Source of the DNA: Cytobacillus firmus NBRC 15306
GTDB taxonomy: Bacteria > Bacillota > Bacilli > Bacillales > Cytobacillaceae
Assembly: GCF_001591465.1 (NCBI RefSeq)
Contig: NZ_BCUY01000004.1
Span: forward strand, 1 to 64,000
Length of the DNA stretch: 64,000 nt
Reading direction: 5' to 3'
Shown: in pieces, positions 29,384-36,817 of the stretch
How the letters are laid out: each line of letters begins with the position of its first letter
Numbering within the stretch: the stretch's first letter is position 1
Program-made: the position numbers and the translations under genes
The notes under the pieces: model-generated
What the model saw: only the letters and a program-made list of their open reading frames with translations
What the model was told of the DNA's origin: nothing
The model's database searches: none

Positions 29384-30133
29384 TTAGTGACTTTTCTTTG
29401 CAATGAAAATGATTCGTTCAGCCTGGCTGCCTGGTGGTCCTTCTTCAAAATCTGCTGAAAGGTCAACAAGGTCAAAACCGCATTCCTCAAGCCAGCTTTT
29501 ATATTGATCAATAGGATAAGTGCGCTGCAAGTGAAGTTCGTCATAGCGGTCATACTTTCCTGTTTCTTCATCCAGAACAAAAAATGAAAGATCATGCTCT
29601 ACAGAATTAGGGTATTCGCCCTGATAGCTGTGCCAGATATATGAAATTTCCTCGTCATTTTCAGCAAATGTCTGGTTCATAAATATCTGCATAATTTTAT
29701 AAATGGAATGAACATCAAAAATAAATAGACCATCATTTTTTAAATGGCTATGGACCTGCCGGAAGGTGTTCTTCACATCGGATTCTGTCTCCAGATAATT
29801 CAGAGAATCACAAAAGATGCCAATAATATCAAATTCACTAAACCCTTCGAGCTCTGCCATGTTCTGCAGGTAAAAGGGGATTTGCAGACCTTTCTGCTCC
29901 GCCTTTGACTGGGCTACAGCCAGCATATCCTCTGATAAATCGACACCGGTTACATCATAGCCCTGTTCACTTAACCTTATTGATAGCTGCCCGGTGCCGC
30001 ATGCAAGATCCAGCAATCGTTTGCCGGAAACATTAAATTCTTCATGCTTTTCATTGACCAATTTAATCCAGCTGTCATAAGGAACATCTTCCATCAGCCT
30101 GTCATAGAGATAAGCGAACTTTCCGTAGCTCAT
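29384..30133 (-). CDS. yqeM: Class I SAM-dependent methyltransferase YqeM
   Basis: 249 aa. The Rossmann SAM-binding motif LLDLACGTGQLS lies near residues 40-51 and the acidic-loop segment VTGVDLSEDML near 60-70. The substrate is unknown. The ATG overlaps the rsfS stop by four bases, so the gene is translationally coupled to the ribosome-linked rsfS and ends the yqeG-yqeM operon. An RNA or ribosome-related substrate is a guess from context only. Confidence 0.9.
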   Translation of the reverse strand: MSYGKFAYLYDRLMEDVPYDSWIKLVNEKHEEFNVSGKRLLDLACGTGQLSIRLSEQGYDVTGVDLSEDMLAVAQSKAEQKGLQIPFYLQNMAELEGFSEFDIIGIFCDSLNYLETESDVKNTFRQVHSHLKNDGLFIFDVHSIYKIMQIFMNQTFAENDEEISYIWHSYQGEYPNSVEHDLSFFVLDEETGKYDRYDELHLQRTYPIDQYKSWLEECGFDLVDLSADFEEGPPGSQAERIIFIAKKSH

Positions 30134-30486
30134 TGGTTAAGAATGCCCTGAACGTTCTCGACCGGAGCATCGCCCCAGAGTCTTTCAAGATTATAGTAGC
30201 TTCTTTCATCCTTATGGAAAATATGTGCAACAACATCACCCATATCAACCAGAATCCACCTTGCTTCATCAAAGCCTTCCATTCGCTTAACCGTAAACCC
30301 GTGTTCTTCAGATTTTTCTTTCATTTCCCGAGCAATGGCCTGCACTTGTTTATCAGAGTTTCCGTGGCAAATAACAAAGTAGTCCGAAATCAGGGAAATT
30401 CCCTTCATATTAAGAACCGTTATATCTTCTGCTCGTTTATCATCCGCTGCTTTTACTGCCGTCATCAACATAGTATTTTCTTTCAT
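30130..30486 (-). CDS. rsfS: Ribosome silencing factor RsfS
   Basis: 118 aa, typical RsfS/YqeL length. It contains the conserved ISDYFVICHGNSDKQVQAIA segment and the D-A-RWILVDMGDVVAHIF block. It binds ribosomal protein L14 and blocks 30S-50S joining when nutrients are short. The ATG has GGAGG nine bases upstream. It lies between yqeK and yqeM in a tight operon. Confidence 0.96.
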   Translation of the reverse strand: MKENTMLMTAVKAADDKRAEDITVLNMKGISLISDYFVICHGNSDKQVQAIAREMKEKSEEHGFTVKRMEGFDEARWILVDMGDVVAHIFHKDERSYYNLERLWGDAPVENVQGILNQ

Positions 30487-30490
30487 TTAA

Positions 30491-31057
30491 TCAATCCTCC
30501 TTATTCATTACAAGGTCATTATAAGTTTCGAAGGAAGCCGGAAATACAGGCTGCCCTTTTTTCATTAAAAACATGATGGTATTTTGAACAGATTTTATTA
30601 AAGCCTTGTTCAAGTTCGTCTGTGCTAAATCACGCACTTCATCAACTCCCGGAAAATGCCTTCCAGGTTCAATATAATCTGCCAGATAAATGATCTTTTC
30701 AAGAAGTGCCATTCCCGGTCTCCCAGAAGTATGATATCTTATTGCATCCAGTACCTCTTTATCATGGATTCCCGCTTCTTTCTCAGCCAAAAAAGCACCG
30801 ACAGGCGCATGCCAAAGTTCACTATTGTAATCCAAAAGCTCGGCTGGCATACCTTCCTTAATGATAATTTCCCTCATTTCTTCCTTAGGGCGGAACTTAG
30901 CATAATCATGAAAAATGGCTGCCAATTCAGCTTTCTTACTATCAGCGCCATATTTCTCTGCAAGTTTAATGGCTGTTTCCATCACACCGACTGTATGAAG
31001 GTAGCGATGTTCAGTCAGCTGCTCCTTTACAATATCCAGAGCTGTTTCACGATTCAT
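30491..31057 (-). CDS. yqeK: HD-domain Ap4A hydrolase YqeK
   Basis: 188-aa HD-domain phosphohydrolase with an HD pair at H50-D51 (IFHDYAKF), an upstream conserved H21 and later metal ligands (RYHTSGRPGM). YqeK family enzymes cleave diadenosine tetraphosphate symmetrically to ADP. The ATG follows AAAGGAG and overlaps the nadD stop by eleven bases. The fixed nadD-yqeK-rsfS order is retained. Confidence 0.94.
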   Translation of the reverse strand: MNRETALDIVKEQLTEHRYLHTVGVMETAIKLAEKYGADSKKAELAAIFHDYAKFRPKEEMREIIIKEGMPAELLDYNSELWHAPVGAFLAEKEAGIHDKEVLDAIRYHTSGRPGMALLEKIIYLADYIEPGRHFPGVDEVRDLAQTNLNKALIKSVQNTIMFLMKKGQPVFPASFETYNDLVMNKED

Positions 31058-31616
31058 ATAAATGATTCTCCTTTATATAACTCCCTATAGAATCCGGTAC
31101 CAGATATCGTATAGTACCGCCTTCCTTTACACGGCTTCTGATCATACTTGAGGAGATTCCCATTTCAGGAACGTCAGCATAAAGAATCGGATACGGAGTC
31201 TGCAAATTGTAAGATGGCCGCCTTACTCCTATAAAGGTAATCAAATCAAGAAGTTTGTCAATGTTTTGCCACTTGGGCAAATATTCAACCATGTCAGCTC
31301 CAATAATAAAATAAAATTGCTTTTGAGGATAGTGTTCCTTCAAAATCCTGATCGTATCGTAGGTAAATGAAGGACCTTCCCGCTCCAGCTCAATCAACTC
31401 CAATTTAAAGCCAGGATGATTCTGCAATGCCAGTTTCAGCATTTCTATTCGATCACTGCTGCTGACATTATCTGACCTCTTTTTATGGGGAGGCTCATGG
31501 TTCGGCATAAACCATACTTCATCCAAACCATGGGAAGACATTACCTCATTTGCAATAATGAGATGGCCTAAATGAGGCGGATTAAAGGTCCCTCCAAGTA
31601 TGCCTACCTTTTCCAT
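31047..31616 (-). CDS. nadD: Nicotinate-nucleotide adenylyltransferase
   Basis: 189-aa nucleotidyltransferase that makes deamido-NAD from nicotinate mononucleotide and ATP in NAD synthesis. GGTFNPPHLGH carries the HxGH motif (H15-H18), and the C-terminal SSSMIRSR is the ISSTxxR-type signature. Usual length. It is cotranscribed between yhbY and yqeK. Confidence 0.96.
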   Translation of the reverse strand: MEKVGILGGTFNPPHLGHLIIANEVMSSHGLDEVWFMPNHEPPHKKRSDNVSSSDRIEMLKLALQNHPGFKLELIELEREGPSFTYDTIRILKEHYPQKQFYFIIGADMVEYLPKWQNIDKLLDLITFIGVRRPSYNLQTPYPILYADVPEMGISSSMIRSRVKEGGTIRYLVPDSIGSYIKENHLYES

Positions 31617-31655
31617 TTACACTCCTCCATACATTCAGTTTAATTTCCCCTAAGC

Positions 31656-31946
31656 TTACGGCAAGTTGATTTGTTTGTTTTCTTTTGATTCTTTGTATAA
31701 AACAATTATATTTCCGATGATTTGGACAACATCAGCCTTCGCGCCTTCTGACAGCTGCTGTGCTACGGTATCTCTGTCTTCTTCACAGTTTTGAAGGACT
31801 GAAACCTTTAATAACTCACGGGCTTCCAGTGCTTCTCCTACTTGCTTAATCATGTTTTCATTAACCCCGCCCTTTCCCACTTGGAAAATAGGGTTTAAAT
31901 GGTGGGCTTTTGATCGCAATAAACGCTTTTGCTTTCCTGTTAGCAT
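31656..31946 (-). CDS. yhbY: Ribosome assembly RNA-binding protein YhbY
   Basis: 96-aa single CRM-domain protein (YqeI in B. subtilis) with the motif VGKGGVNENMI, a KH-like GxxG loop that binds RNA. Homologues associate with pre-50S particles. The ATG is preceded by GGGAGG and overlaps the 3' end of aroE by seven bases. Confidence 0.95.
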   Translation of the reverse strand: MLTGKQKRLLRSKAHHLNPIFQVGKGGVNENMIKQVGEALEARELLKVSVLQNCEEDRDTVAQQLSEGAKADVVQIIGNIIVLYKESKENKQINLP

Positions 31947-32779
31947 AATAATCCTCCCAGCTGATTTAAAACCTTATGTCTCATTCTTTCAATGTCGGGC
32001 CCAATGCCAGTCCACATTTCAAAAGCAAGAGCCCCCTGATACACAAACATATCAATACCATTCTGAATTCCGGCGCCCTTTACGGCAGCTTCCTTTAAAA
32101 GCCTGGTTTGCAGCGGATTATAAATGATATCACTGACAAAGGCTCCAGGCTTAAGCTTATGTGCCGAAAGTGGGCTTTGGCCAATGTCCGGATGCATTCC
32201 AATTGATGTAGTCTGAACAATTAAATCGTATGTTTCCAGACTTTCCTCTGCTTTCTGCCGGTTCAGCACACGAGCAGGCACCTCAAAAGGGCAATCATTC
32301 AAAATCTGTTCTGCCCTTTCTGGAGTCCGGTTGCAAATATCCAGAAGCTCCGGGGCTTCTTTAGCAATTGTAAAATAAATGGCCCTCGCAGCTCCGCCTG
32401 CCCCCACTATAAGCACCTTTTTGTCTTTAATTGATTGTTTTTGGTTCAGCAGGCCTTTTACAAACCCGCTTCCATCCGTGTTATAGCCTATTAGCTTACC
32501 ATCCTGATTGATCACTGTATTAACTGCCCCAATTGCCTCCGCCAGAGGATCCAGATCATCTAAAAGAGGGATGATAGCCTCCTTATGGGGGACTGTAACA
32601 TTAAATCCCGCAATGCCGATTGCCCTGAATCCTTTAATAGCTTCGTTCAGATTCTCCCTGGATATATGGAATGGCTGATAATGGGCATCAATATTGTAAA
32701 TCTTAAATAAATCATTGTGCATAGCGGGGGACATTGAATGGGAAATTGGATCCCCAATCACTCCAAACAGCTTTTTCAA
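31940..32779 (-). CDS. aroE: Shikimate dehydrogenase
   Basis: 279-aa NADP-dependent enzyme reducing 3-dehydroshikimate to shikimate in aromatic amino acid synthesis. The substrate site SHSMSP (about 13-18), catalytic lysine in NVTVPHKE (K66), NTDGSGF and the cofactor loop VGAGGAARA are present. Start is TTG, four bases after a GGGGTGAGG SD. It sits between yqeH and yhbY in the conserved operon. Confidence 0.96.
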   Translation of the reverse strand: MKKLFGVIGDPISHSMSPAMHNDLFKIYNIDAHYQPFHISRENLNEAIKGFRAIGIAGFNVTVPHKEAIIPLLDDLDPLAEAIGAVNTVINQDGKLIGYNTDGSGFVKGLLNQKQSIKDKKVLIVGAGGAARAIYFTIAKEAPELLDICNRTPERAEQILNDCPFEVPARVLNRQKAEESLETYDLIVQTTSIGMHPDIGQSPLSAHKLKPGAFVSDIIYNPLQTRLLKEAAVKGAGIQNGIDMFVYQGALAFEMWTGIGPDIERMRHKVLNQLGGLLC

Positions 32780-32826
32780 AAATCCTCACCCCTTTTGAAA
32801 AGCGTAAGCAAATGCAAATACACAGC

Positions 32827-33933
32827 CTAAATTAATGACTTCCTTATCATGGCATGGACACCTTTAGGAACATATGCAGCTACTTTTGCCCCGCCCTCAT
32901 TTACCGTAATCCAGCCAAGTCCTGAAAACACTATATCTGTTTTCGGTTCTTTAATTGTGAATTCATGTTTCACAAGCTCCGGGAAGGTTTCCATCTGCTC
33001 TTTTCTTGGCGGTGTGAGCATCTCTCCCGCATGATTCTCGTATAGCTCATCCGCCTTTTCTGTTTTTGTGCGGTGAATAGTTAATTCATTGGAGAAATGG
33101 CAAACAAATGACCGCCGGCCGCCAGCAATGTAATCAAACCTGGCCAGTCCGCCAAAAAACAGAGTCTGCTCTTCATTCAGCTGGTAAACCTTAGGCTTAA
33201 TCTCCTTTTTAGGTGTTATCACCTTTAAATCCCTTTTATCTACATAATGGGCCATCTGATGATGGTTAATTATACCTGGTGTATCCACTAAAGCCTTTCC
33301 GTCAGATAGAGGTATCTCGATAATATCAAGAGTCGTCCCTGGGAAGTGGGAAGTAGTGATGACATCTCCCTCACCTGTTACTTCTTTTAAAATACGATTG
33401 ATGAAAGTGGATTTACCTACATTAGTACATCCTACTACATAAACGTCTTTTCCTTCCCGATAATGATCGATGGCTGCTGCAATTTCATTAATGGAGTACC
33501 CTTTTGCCGCACTAGCCAGATAAACCTCTTCCGGTTTCAGCCCCAGCTGTTTTGATTCCTGCTTCATCCAGTTAATCAGCTTGTTTGTCTTCACGGACTT
33601 TGGAAGCAGGTCAACTTTGTTTCCAACAAGCAGGATTTTATTGCTGCCCACAAAACGGTGAAGACCTGGAAGCCAGCTGCCGTTAAAATCAAAAATGTCC
33701 ACAATCTTCACAATTAGTGCATCACTTTGTCCAATTTCATTCAGGATCTTCAGAAAATCATCATCAGTCAAGCTTACATCCTGAACTTCATTATAATGCT
33801 TCAGCCTGAAACAGCGCTGGCAAATAATTGTTTCCTTCTGCAGAGCTGATTGAGGAGCATAACCCAACTCATCAGGGTTATCTGCCTGAACTTTTACTCC
33901 ACAGCCTACGCAAACAAATTGTTCTTCACTCAC
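32827..33933 (-). CDS. yqeH: Ribosome biogenesis GTPase YqeH
   Basis: 368-aa circularly permuted GTPase needed for 30S assembly. An N-terminal treble-clef zinc finger (C8, C11, C38, C41) is followed by G4 GNKVDLL, G5 SAAKG, G1 GCTNVGKS and G3 DTPG in permuted order, then a C-terminal RNA-binding domain. Start is GTG behind GGGAGG, three bases after yqeG. Length and order are typical. Confidence 0.96.
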   Translation of the reverse strand: MSEEQFVCVGCGVKVQADNPDELGYAPQSALQKETIICQRCFRLKHYNEVQDVSLTDDDFLKILNEIGQSDALIVKIVDIFDFNGSWLPGLHRFVGSNKILLVGNKVDLLPKSVKTNKLINWMKQESKQLGLKPEEVYLASAAKGYSINEIAAAIDHYREGKDVYVVGCTNVGKSTFINRILKEVTGEGDVITTSHFPGTTLDIIEIPLSDGKALVDTPGIINHHQMAHYVDKRDLKVITPKKEIKPKVYQLNEEQTLFFGGLARFDYIAGGRRSFVCHFSNELTIHRTKTEKADELYENHAGEMLTPPRKEQMETFPELVKHEFTIKEPKTDIVFSGLGWITVNEGGAKVAAYVPKGVHAMIRKSLI

Positions 33934-33936
33934 TTT

Positions 33937-34452
33937 TTAATCCTCCCACTGAATCATTCCTTTTTTTCTGAACCAATTTAAAATCCGTCTCTCCACCAGA
34001 CGGTTAAATTTCGTAACAAACCCGTCAGTTTGAGCTACAGGTACGACCAAAATAGTATGGAAACCGCTTCTGTTTCCTCCCAGCACGTCAGTCAGCAATT
34101 GGTCTCCAATCACTACTGTTTCTTCTTTTCTCAGTCCCATTTCGGATAGAGCTCTCCGGAAAGCCCTGCCCATTGGCTTTCTAGCCTGATAAATAAACGG
34201 AATATCAAGGGGATCGGAAAAAGCCTTTACACGATTTTCATTATTATTAGACACAATGGTAACCTTGATGTTGCTTTGCTTCATTTCTTCAAACCAGCTA
34301 ATCAGCTTCGGTGTTGCATTCGGCCTGTCCCATTCAACTAAAGTGTTATCCAGGTCCGTGATTATCCCTTTAACTCCTTTTTCCTGTAAACTGTGTGGAG
34401 TTATTTCAAAAATGCTTTTAACATGCTGATTAGGCAAAAATTGCTTTAACAC
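33937..34452 (-). CDS. yqeG: YqeG family HAD IIIA phosphatase
   Basis: 171-aa HAD-superfamily phosphatase. Motif I is DLDNTLVEWD (nucleophile D33, D35), motif II is in VTIVSNN, and motif III/IV is KPMGRAFR...VVIGDQLLTDVLGG. It is related to phosphatidylglycerophosphatase-type HAD proteins; the Bacillus substrate is not settled. Start is GTG with GAGGTG upstream. It is the first gene of the yqeG-yqeH-aroE operon. Confidence 0.92.
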   Translation of the reverse strand: MLKQFLPNQHVKSIFEITPHSLQEKGVKGIITDLDNTLVEWDRPNATPKLISWFEEMKQSNIKVTIVSNNNENRVKAFSDPLDIPFIYQARKPMGRAFRRALSEMGLRKEETVVIGDQLLTDVLGGNRSGFHTILVVPVAQTDGFVTKFNRLVERRILNWFRKKGMIQWED

Positions 34453-34472
34453 TATATTTACACCTCAATCAT

Positions 34473-34677
34473 TTATTCATATTGTCCGGCAAAAATGTTT
34501 CTACTGCCCTCAACTAGTTCCCCGTCTTTAATGACAATTAGGGTCTGCAGCCTTTCACTGGATAAAACACCGATTTCATCATACCCAATTTCACCCGCTC
34601 TTTCAAAATAAAGAATGACGGATACAATCAGGCAGTTCTATTTTATACGGTTCCACAAAATGGGGAAAGACACTCAA
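34473..34677 (-). pseudogene. Frameshifted remnant of an unrecognised gene
   Basis: Two adjoining frames on the minus strand read like protein. From a possible TTG at 34677 one frame gives SVFPHFVEPYKIELPDCIRH then stops; the next frame continues YFERAGEIGYDEIGVLSS... to a TAA at 34473-34475, ending NIFAGQYE. Joined they make about 68 residues, with a frameshift near 34608-34615 and no SD. I do not recognise the family. It looks like the C-terminal leftover of a lost gene directly upstream of yqeG; a sequencing error is the alternative. Confidence 0.45.
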
Positions 34678-34759
34678 AACTCAGTAAATTTCCACGGAAT
34701 AGTTGTTATTCACCCTTAAAATAAAAATTTTTCGACAAAAATCAACTGCTACTCACACC

Positions 34760-34858
34760 TGTGGATAACTTTATGCACATAATCCAATATGATTTTAATA
34801 CTTTTTCCCTTTTTATAAACAACATAATCACAGGTTATCCACGGTTTCCTGTGGATAA
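34760..34858. promoter_or_regulatory. DnaA box cluster upstream of sda
   Basis: Three perfect matches to TTATNCACA lie at 34760-34768 (minus), 34771-34779 (plus, TTATGCACA) and 34850-34858 (minus). A fourth with one mismatch is at 34835-34843 (plus). They sit just before the sda -35. In B. subtilis DnaA controls sda through such boxes. The rest of the 34476-34980 spacer holds the gene remnant and the sda promoter; nothing else was seen. Confidence 0.85.
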
Positions 34859-34866
34859 GAGAACAG

Positions 34867-34895
34867 TTGTTCTAATCGTTTTAATTTGCTAGAGT
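34867..34895 (+). promoter_or_regulatory. Putative sigma-A promoter of sda
   Basis: TTGTTC (34867-34872) and TAGAGT (34890-34895) with a 17-base spacer, immediately downstream of the last DnaA box and about 85 bases before the sda ATG. Confidence 0.55.
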
Positions 34896-34980
34896 AAGGG
34901 TACAACATAAAATCTTACATTATATGTATAAAATAATTCTTTTAGAACTGAAATATCAAGGACCTGGAGGTGGGACAGGA

Positions 34981-35121
34981 ATGCGTAAACTGTCAGATGA
35001 ATTATTAATCGAATCCTATTATAAAGCAAAGGAACTGCAGCTAAGCAAAGACTTCATCCGTTTAATTGAAACAGAAATCCACCGTCGTTCACTATCAAAC
35101 AGAATAAAAGTTACATCCTAA
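34981..35121 (+). CDS. sda: Sporulation histidine kinase inhibitor Sda
   Basis: 46-aa helical hairpin protein ([19 protein letters not shown]...), the normal size. It binds sporulation sensor kinases such as KinA and blocks autophosphorylation when DNA replication is perturbed. The ATG at 34981 is eight bases after GGAGGTG; the longer ORF upstream is not supported. DnaA boxes in front tie its expression to replication initiation. Confidence 0.95.
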   Translation: MRKLSDELLIESYYKAKELQLSKDFIRLIETEIHRRSLSNRIKVTS

Positions 35122-35129
35122 AAATGGAC

Positions 35130-35155
35130 AAGCCCTGAATAGGGCTTTTTTTATT
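35130..35155 (+). terminator. Terminator after sda
   Basis: AGCCCT/AGGGCT stem with a four-base loop and T7. Confidence 0.85.
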
Positions 35156-35191
35156 CTCCATATTTAAAACCGCAACAATTGGCCTGCACAA

Positions 35192-35968
35192 TCACAATAA
35201 AGTTCCAATCCGCTCTCCTACTTTAATATGAGCAGGAGTCTTAATTGATTTTTCAAGCTGGAATTTCCCCTTCTCAAATAAGAGAATGACGGTAGAGCCA
35301 AATGTAAAATAGGCCATTTCCTTTCCTTTTTCAAGCTGGTCCCCTTCATGGGTAAGTTCGATGGAATTTACAAACATAGCGCCCACCTTCACAATTGCGA
35401 TTGCTGAATCACCATGCTTTACTTCAGTTATGCTCCGGAAATTTTTAGAAAGCGTTTCTCTTCCATATTTTAAACCCCATTTGTTAACCGGAAAAGATTT
35501 TAACCCCAGAATCCATTGATCTGCTACTTTTCCAGTGACCGGGCTGTGTATCCTGTGGTAGTGGCTCGGACTTAAATAAAAGACCATGTAAGTGCCGCCT
35601 GCATATTTCCCTGCTTTATTTGCACCAAGCATCTCAGAGATGGAATAGTCCTTCCCTTTTACTGTAATTATACGATCCTCCCGGATATCCCCAATATCTT
35701 CGATTACAGCATCTACAGGACTTACTGCTGAATCAGGGTTCTCATCGGTTACTCGTACCCCTTCCTTCAGCTTTCTAATGAAAAACTCATGAAGTGTTGG
35801 ATATTCATGCAGTTTTTTTTCCATTTCACTCTCATTAATATTATAAATTCTTGAAAATGATGGAATGACCCTCCTGCTTAAACTTGATTGTGCAAATTTC
35901 TGAAGTATACCGGATGTCCATCTTCCATTTGTCAATTCAATCAGCAGTCGATATACAGGTTTTAACAA
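35192..35968 (-). CDS. psd: Phosphatidylserine decarboxylase
   Basis: 258-aa proenzyme making phosphatidylethanolamine from phosphatidylserine at the membrane. The self-cleavage site FGST lies near the C terminus; Ser225 would become the pyruvoyl group of the alpha chain. Conserved SPVDAVIEDIG and SPSHYHRIHSPVTG blocks are present. The start is TTG, seven bases after AGGGGGC. It is divergent from pssA, the preceding step in the pathway, rather than in one operon. Confidence 0.95.
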   Translation of the reverse strand: MLKPVYRLLIELTNGRWTSGILQKFAQSSLSRRVIPSFSRIYNINESEMEKKLHEYPTLHEFFIRKLKEGVRVTDENPDSAVSPVDAVIEDIGDIREDRIITVKGKDYSISEMLGANKAGKYAGGTYMVFYLSPSHYHRIHSPVTGKVADQWILGLKSFPVNKWGLKYGRETLSKNFRSITEVKHGDSAIAIVKVGAMFVNSIELTHEGDQLEKGKEMAYFTFGSTVILLFEKGKFQLEKSIKTPAHIKVGERIGTLL

Positions 35969-36237
35969 TGGAAATGCCCCCTAACTAAATATGTTCTTTA
36001 CGAACAGGCATAAAAAGCATAGAATAAAATATTATTATATAACATATAAAACTAAGTTTGCCATAGACTTCCTCAGATTTGGCGCTTTTTTTATTATTAG
36101 CTTCAGTAAATTGCAGATTACTTCTTTTTCTACCCTTCCCGATAGTTCCCATTTGCCAGAAGACATTTACACATAGCTGTTAGAAAAACTTCCTAAAGTC
36201 TGCAAGCTGTGATTCCCCGTTGCAAGGAGTGTTCGAT

Positions 36238-36777
36238 ATGTTTTCTCAGGATGTTCTTGATTTAACCCTTAAGAAGCTAAAGGCACAGACAGCCAATATC
36301 TTAACACTGTCTAACTTATTCTTAGGGTGCTTTGCTATTTTATTTTCTATTAATAACAATTTGAAATTGAGTGTGCTGCTTATCTTTATCGCAGCTCTTG
36401 CTGACCGATTTGATGGGATGGCAGCAAGGAAAATGAATATCGAATCGGAATTAGGAAAGCAGCTTGATTCGATGAGTGACATAATTTCGTTTGGAGTTGC
36501 ACCTGCACTGCTCCTATATACAGGAGTACTTTATGAATTCGGGGCACCCGGCGCCTTCCTGACTGCTATATATATAGGATGTGGAGCTTTGCGGCTCGCC
36601 CGTTTTAACATTAGTGAGAATAACGGCTATTTTACCGGACTGCCAATAACAGCTTCCGGATGCATCGCCACTTTATGCTTTCTGGCGGTCCCGTATTGGC
36701 CTTCACCTATATTCCTTTTCATAATGCTGATACTTTCAATTTTAATGATAAGCCCTTTCAGCCTGAAAAAAATGTAA
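36238..36777 (+). CDS. pssA: CDP-diacylglycerol-serine O-phosphatidyltransferase
   Basis: 179-aa integral membrane CDP-alcohol phosphatidyltransferase. It transfers phosphatidyl from CDP-diacylglycerol to serine. The signature DGxxARxxxxxxxxGxxxDxxxD is intact (DGMAARKMNIESELGKQLDS then D), and several membrane helices follow. The ATG at 36238 has AAGGAG seven to eight bases upstream. It lies divergent to psd, giving a phosphatidylethanolamine module. The 36-base-rich AT spacer between psd and pssA (269 bases) shows no clear feature. Confidence 0.94.
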   Translation: MFSQDVLDLTLKKLKAQTANILTLSNLFLGCFAILFSINNNLKLSVLLIFIAALADRFDGMAARKMNIESELGKQLDSMSDIISFGVAPALLLYTGVLYEFGAPGAFLTAIYIGCGALRLARFNISENNGYFTGLPITASGCIATLCFLAVPYWPSPIFLFIMLILSILMISPFSLKKM

Positions 36778-36817
36778 AAAGCCGTGCTCAAAATAAGAGC
36801 GCGGCTTCTATATTTTA
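36777..36817. terminator. Bidirectional terminator pssA/M3 peptidase
   Basis: AAGCCGTGCTC/GAGCGCGGCTT stem with a seven-base loop between convergent genes, with A- and T-rich flanks. Confidence 0.8.

Noticed and set aside
34681-34760. Additional DnaA boxes or a replication origin
   Set aside because: Only the four boxes listed near sda are good matches; there is no dnaA/dnaN gene or AT-rich unwinding region typical of oriC.
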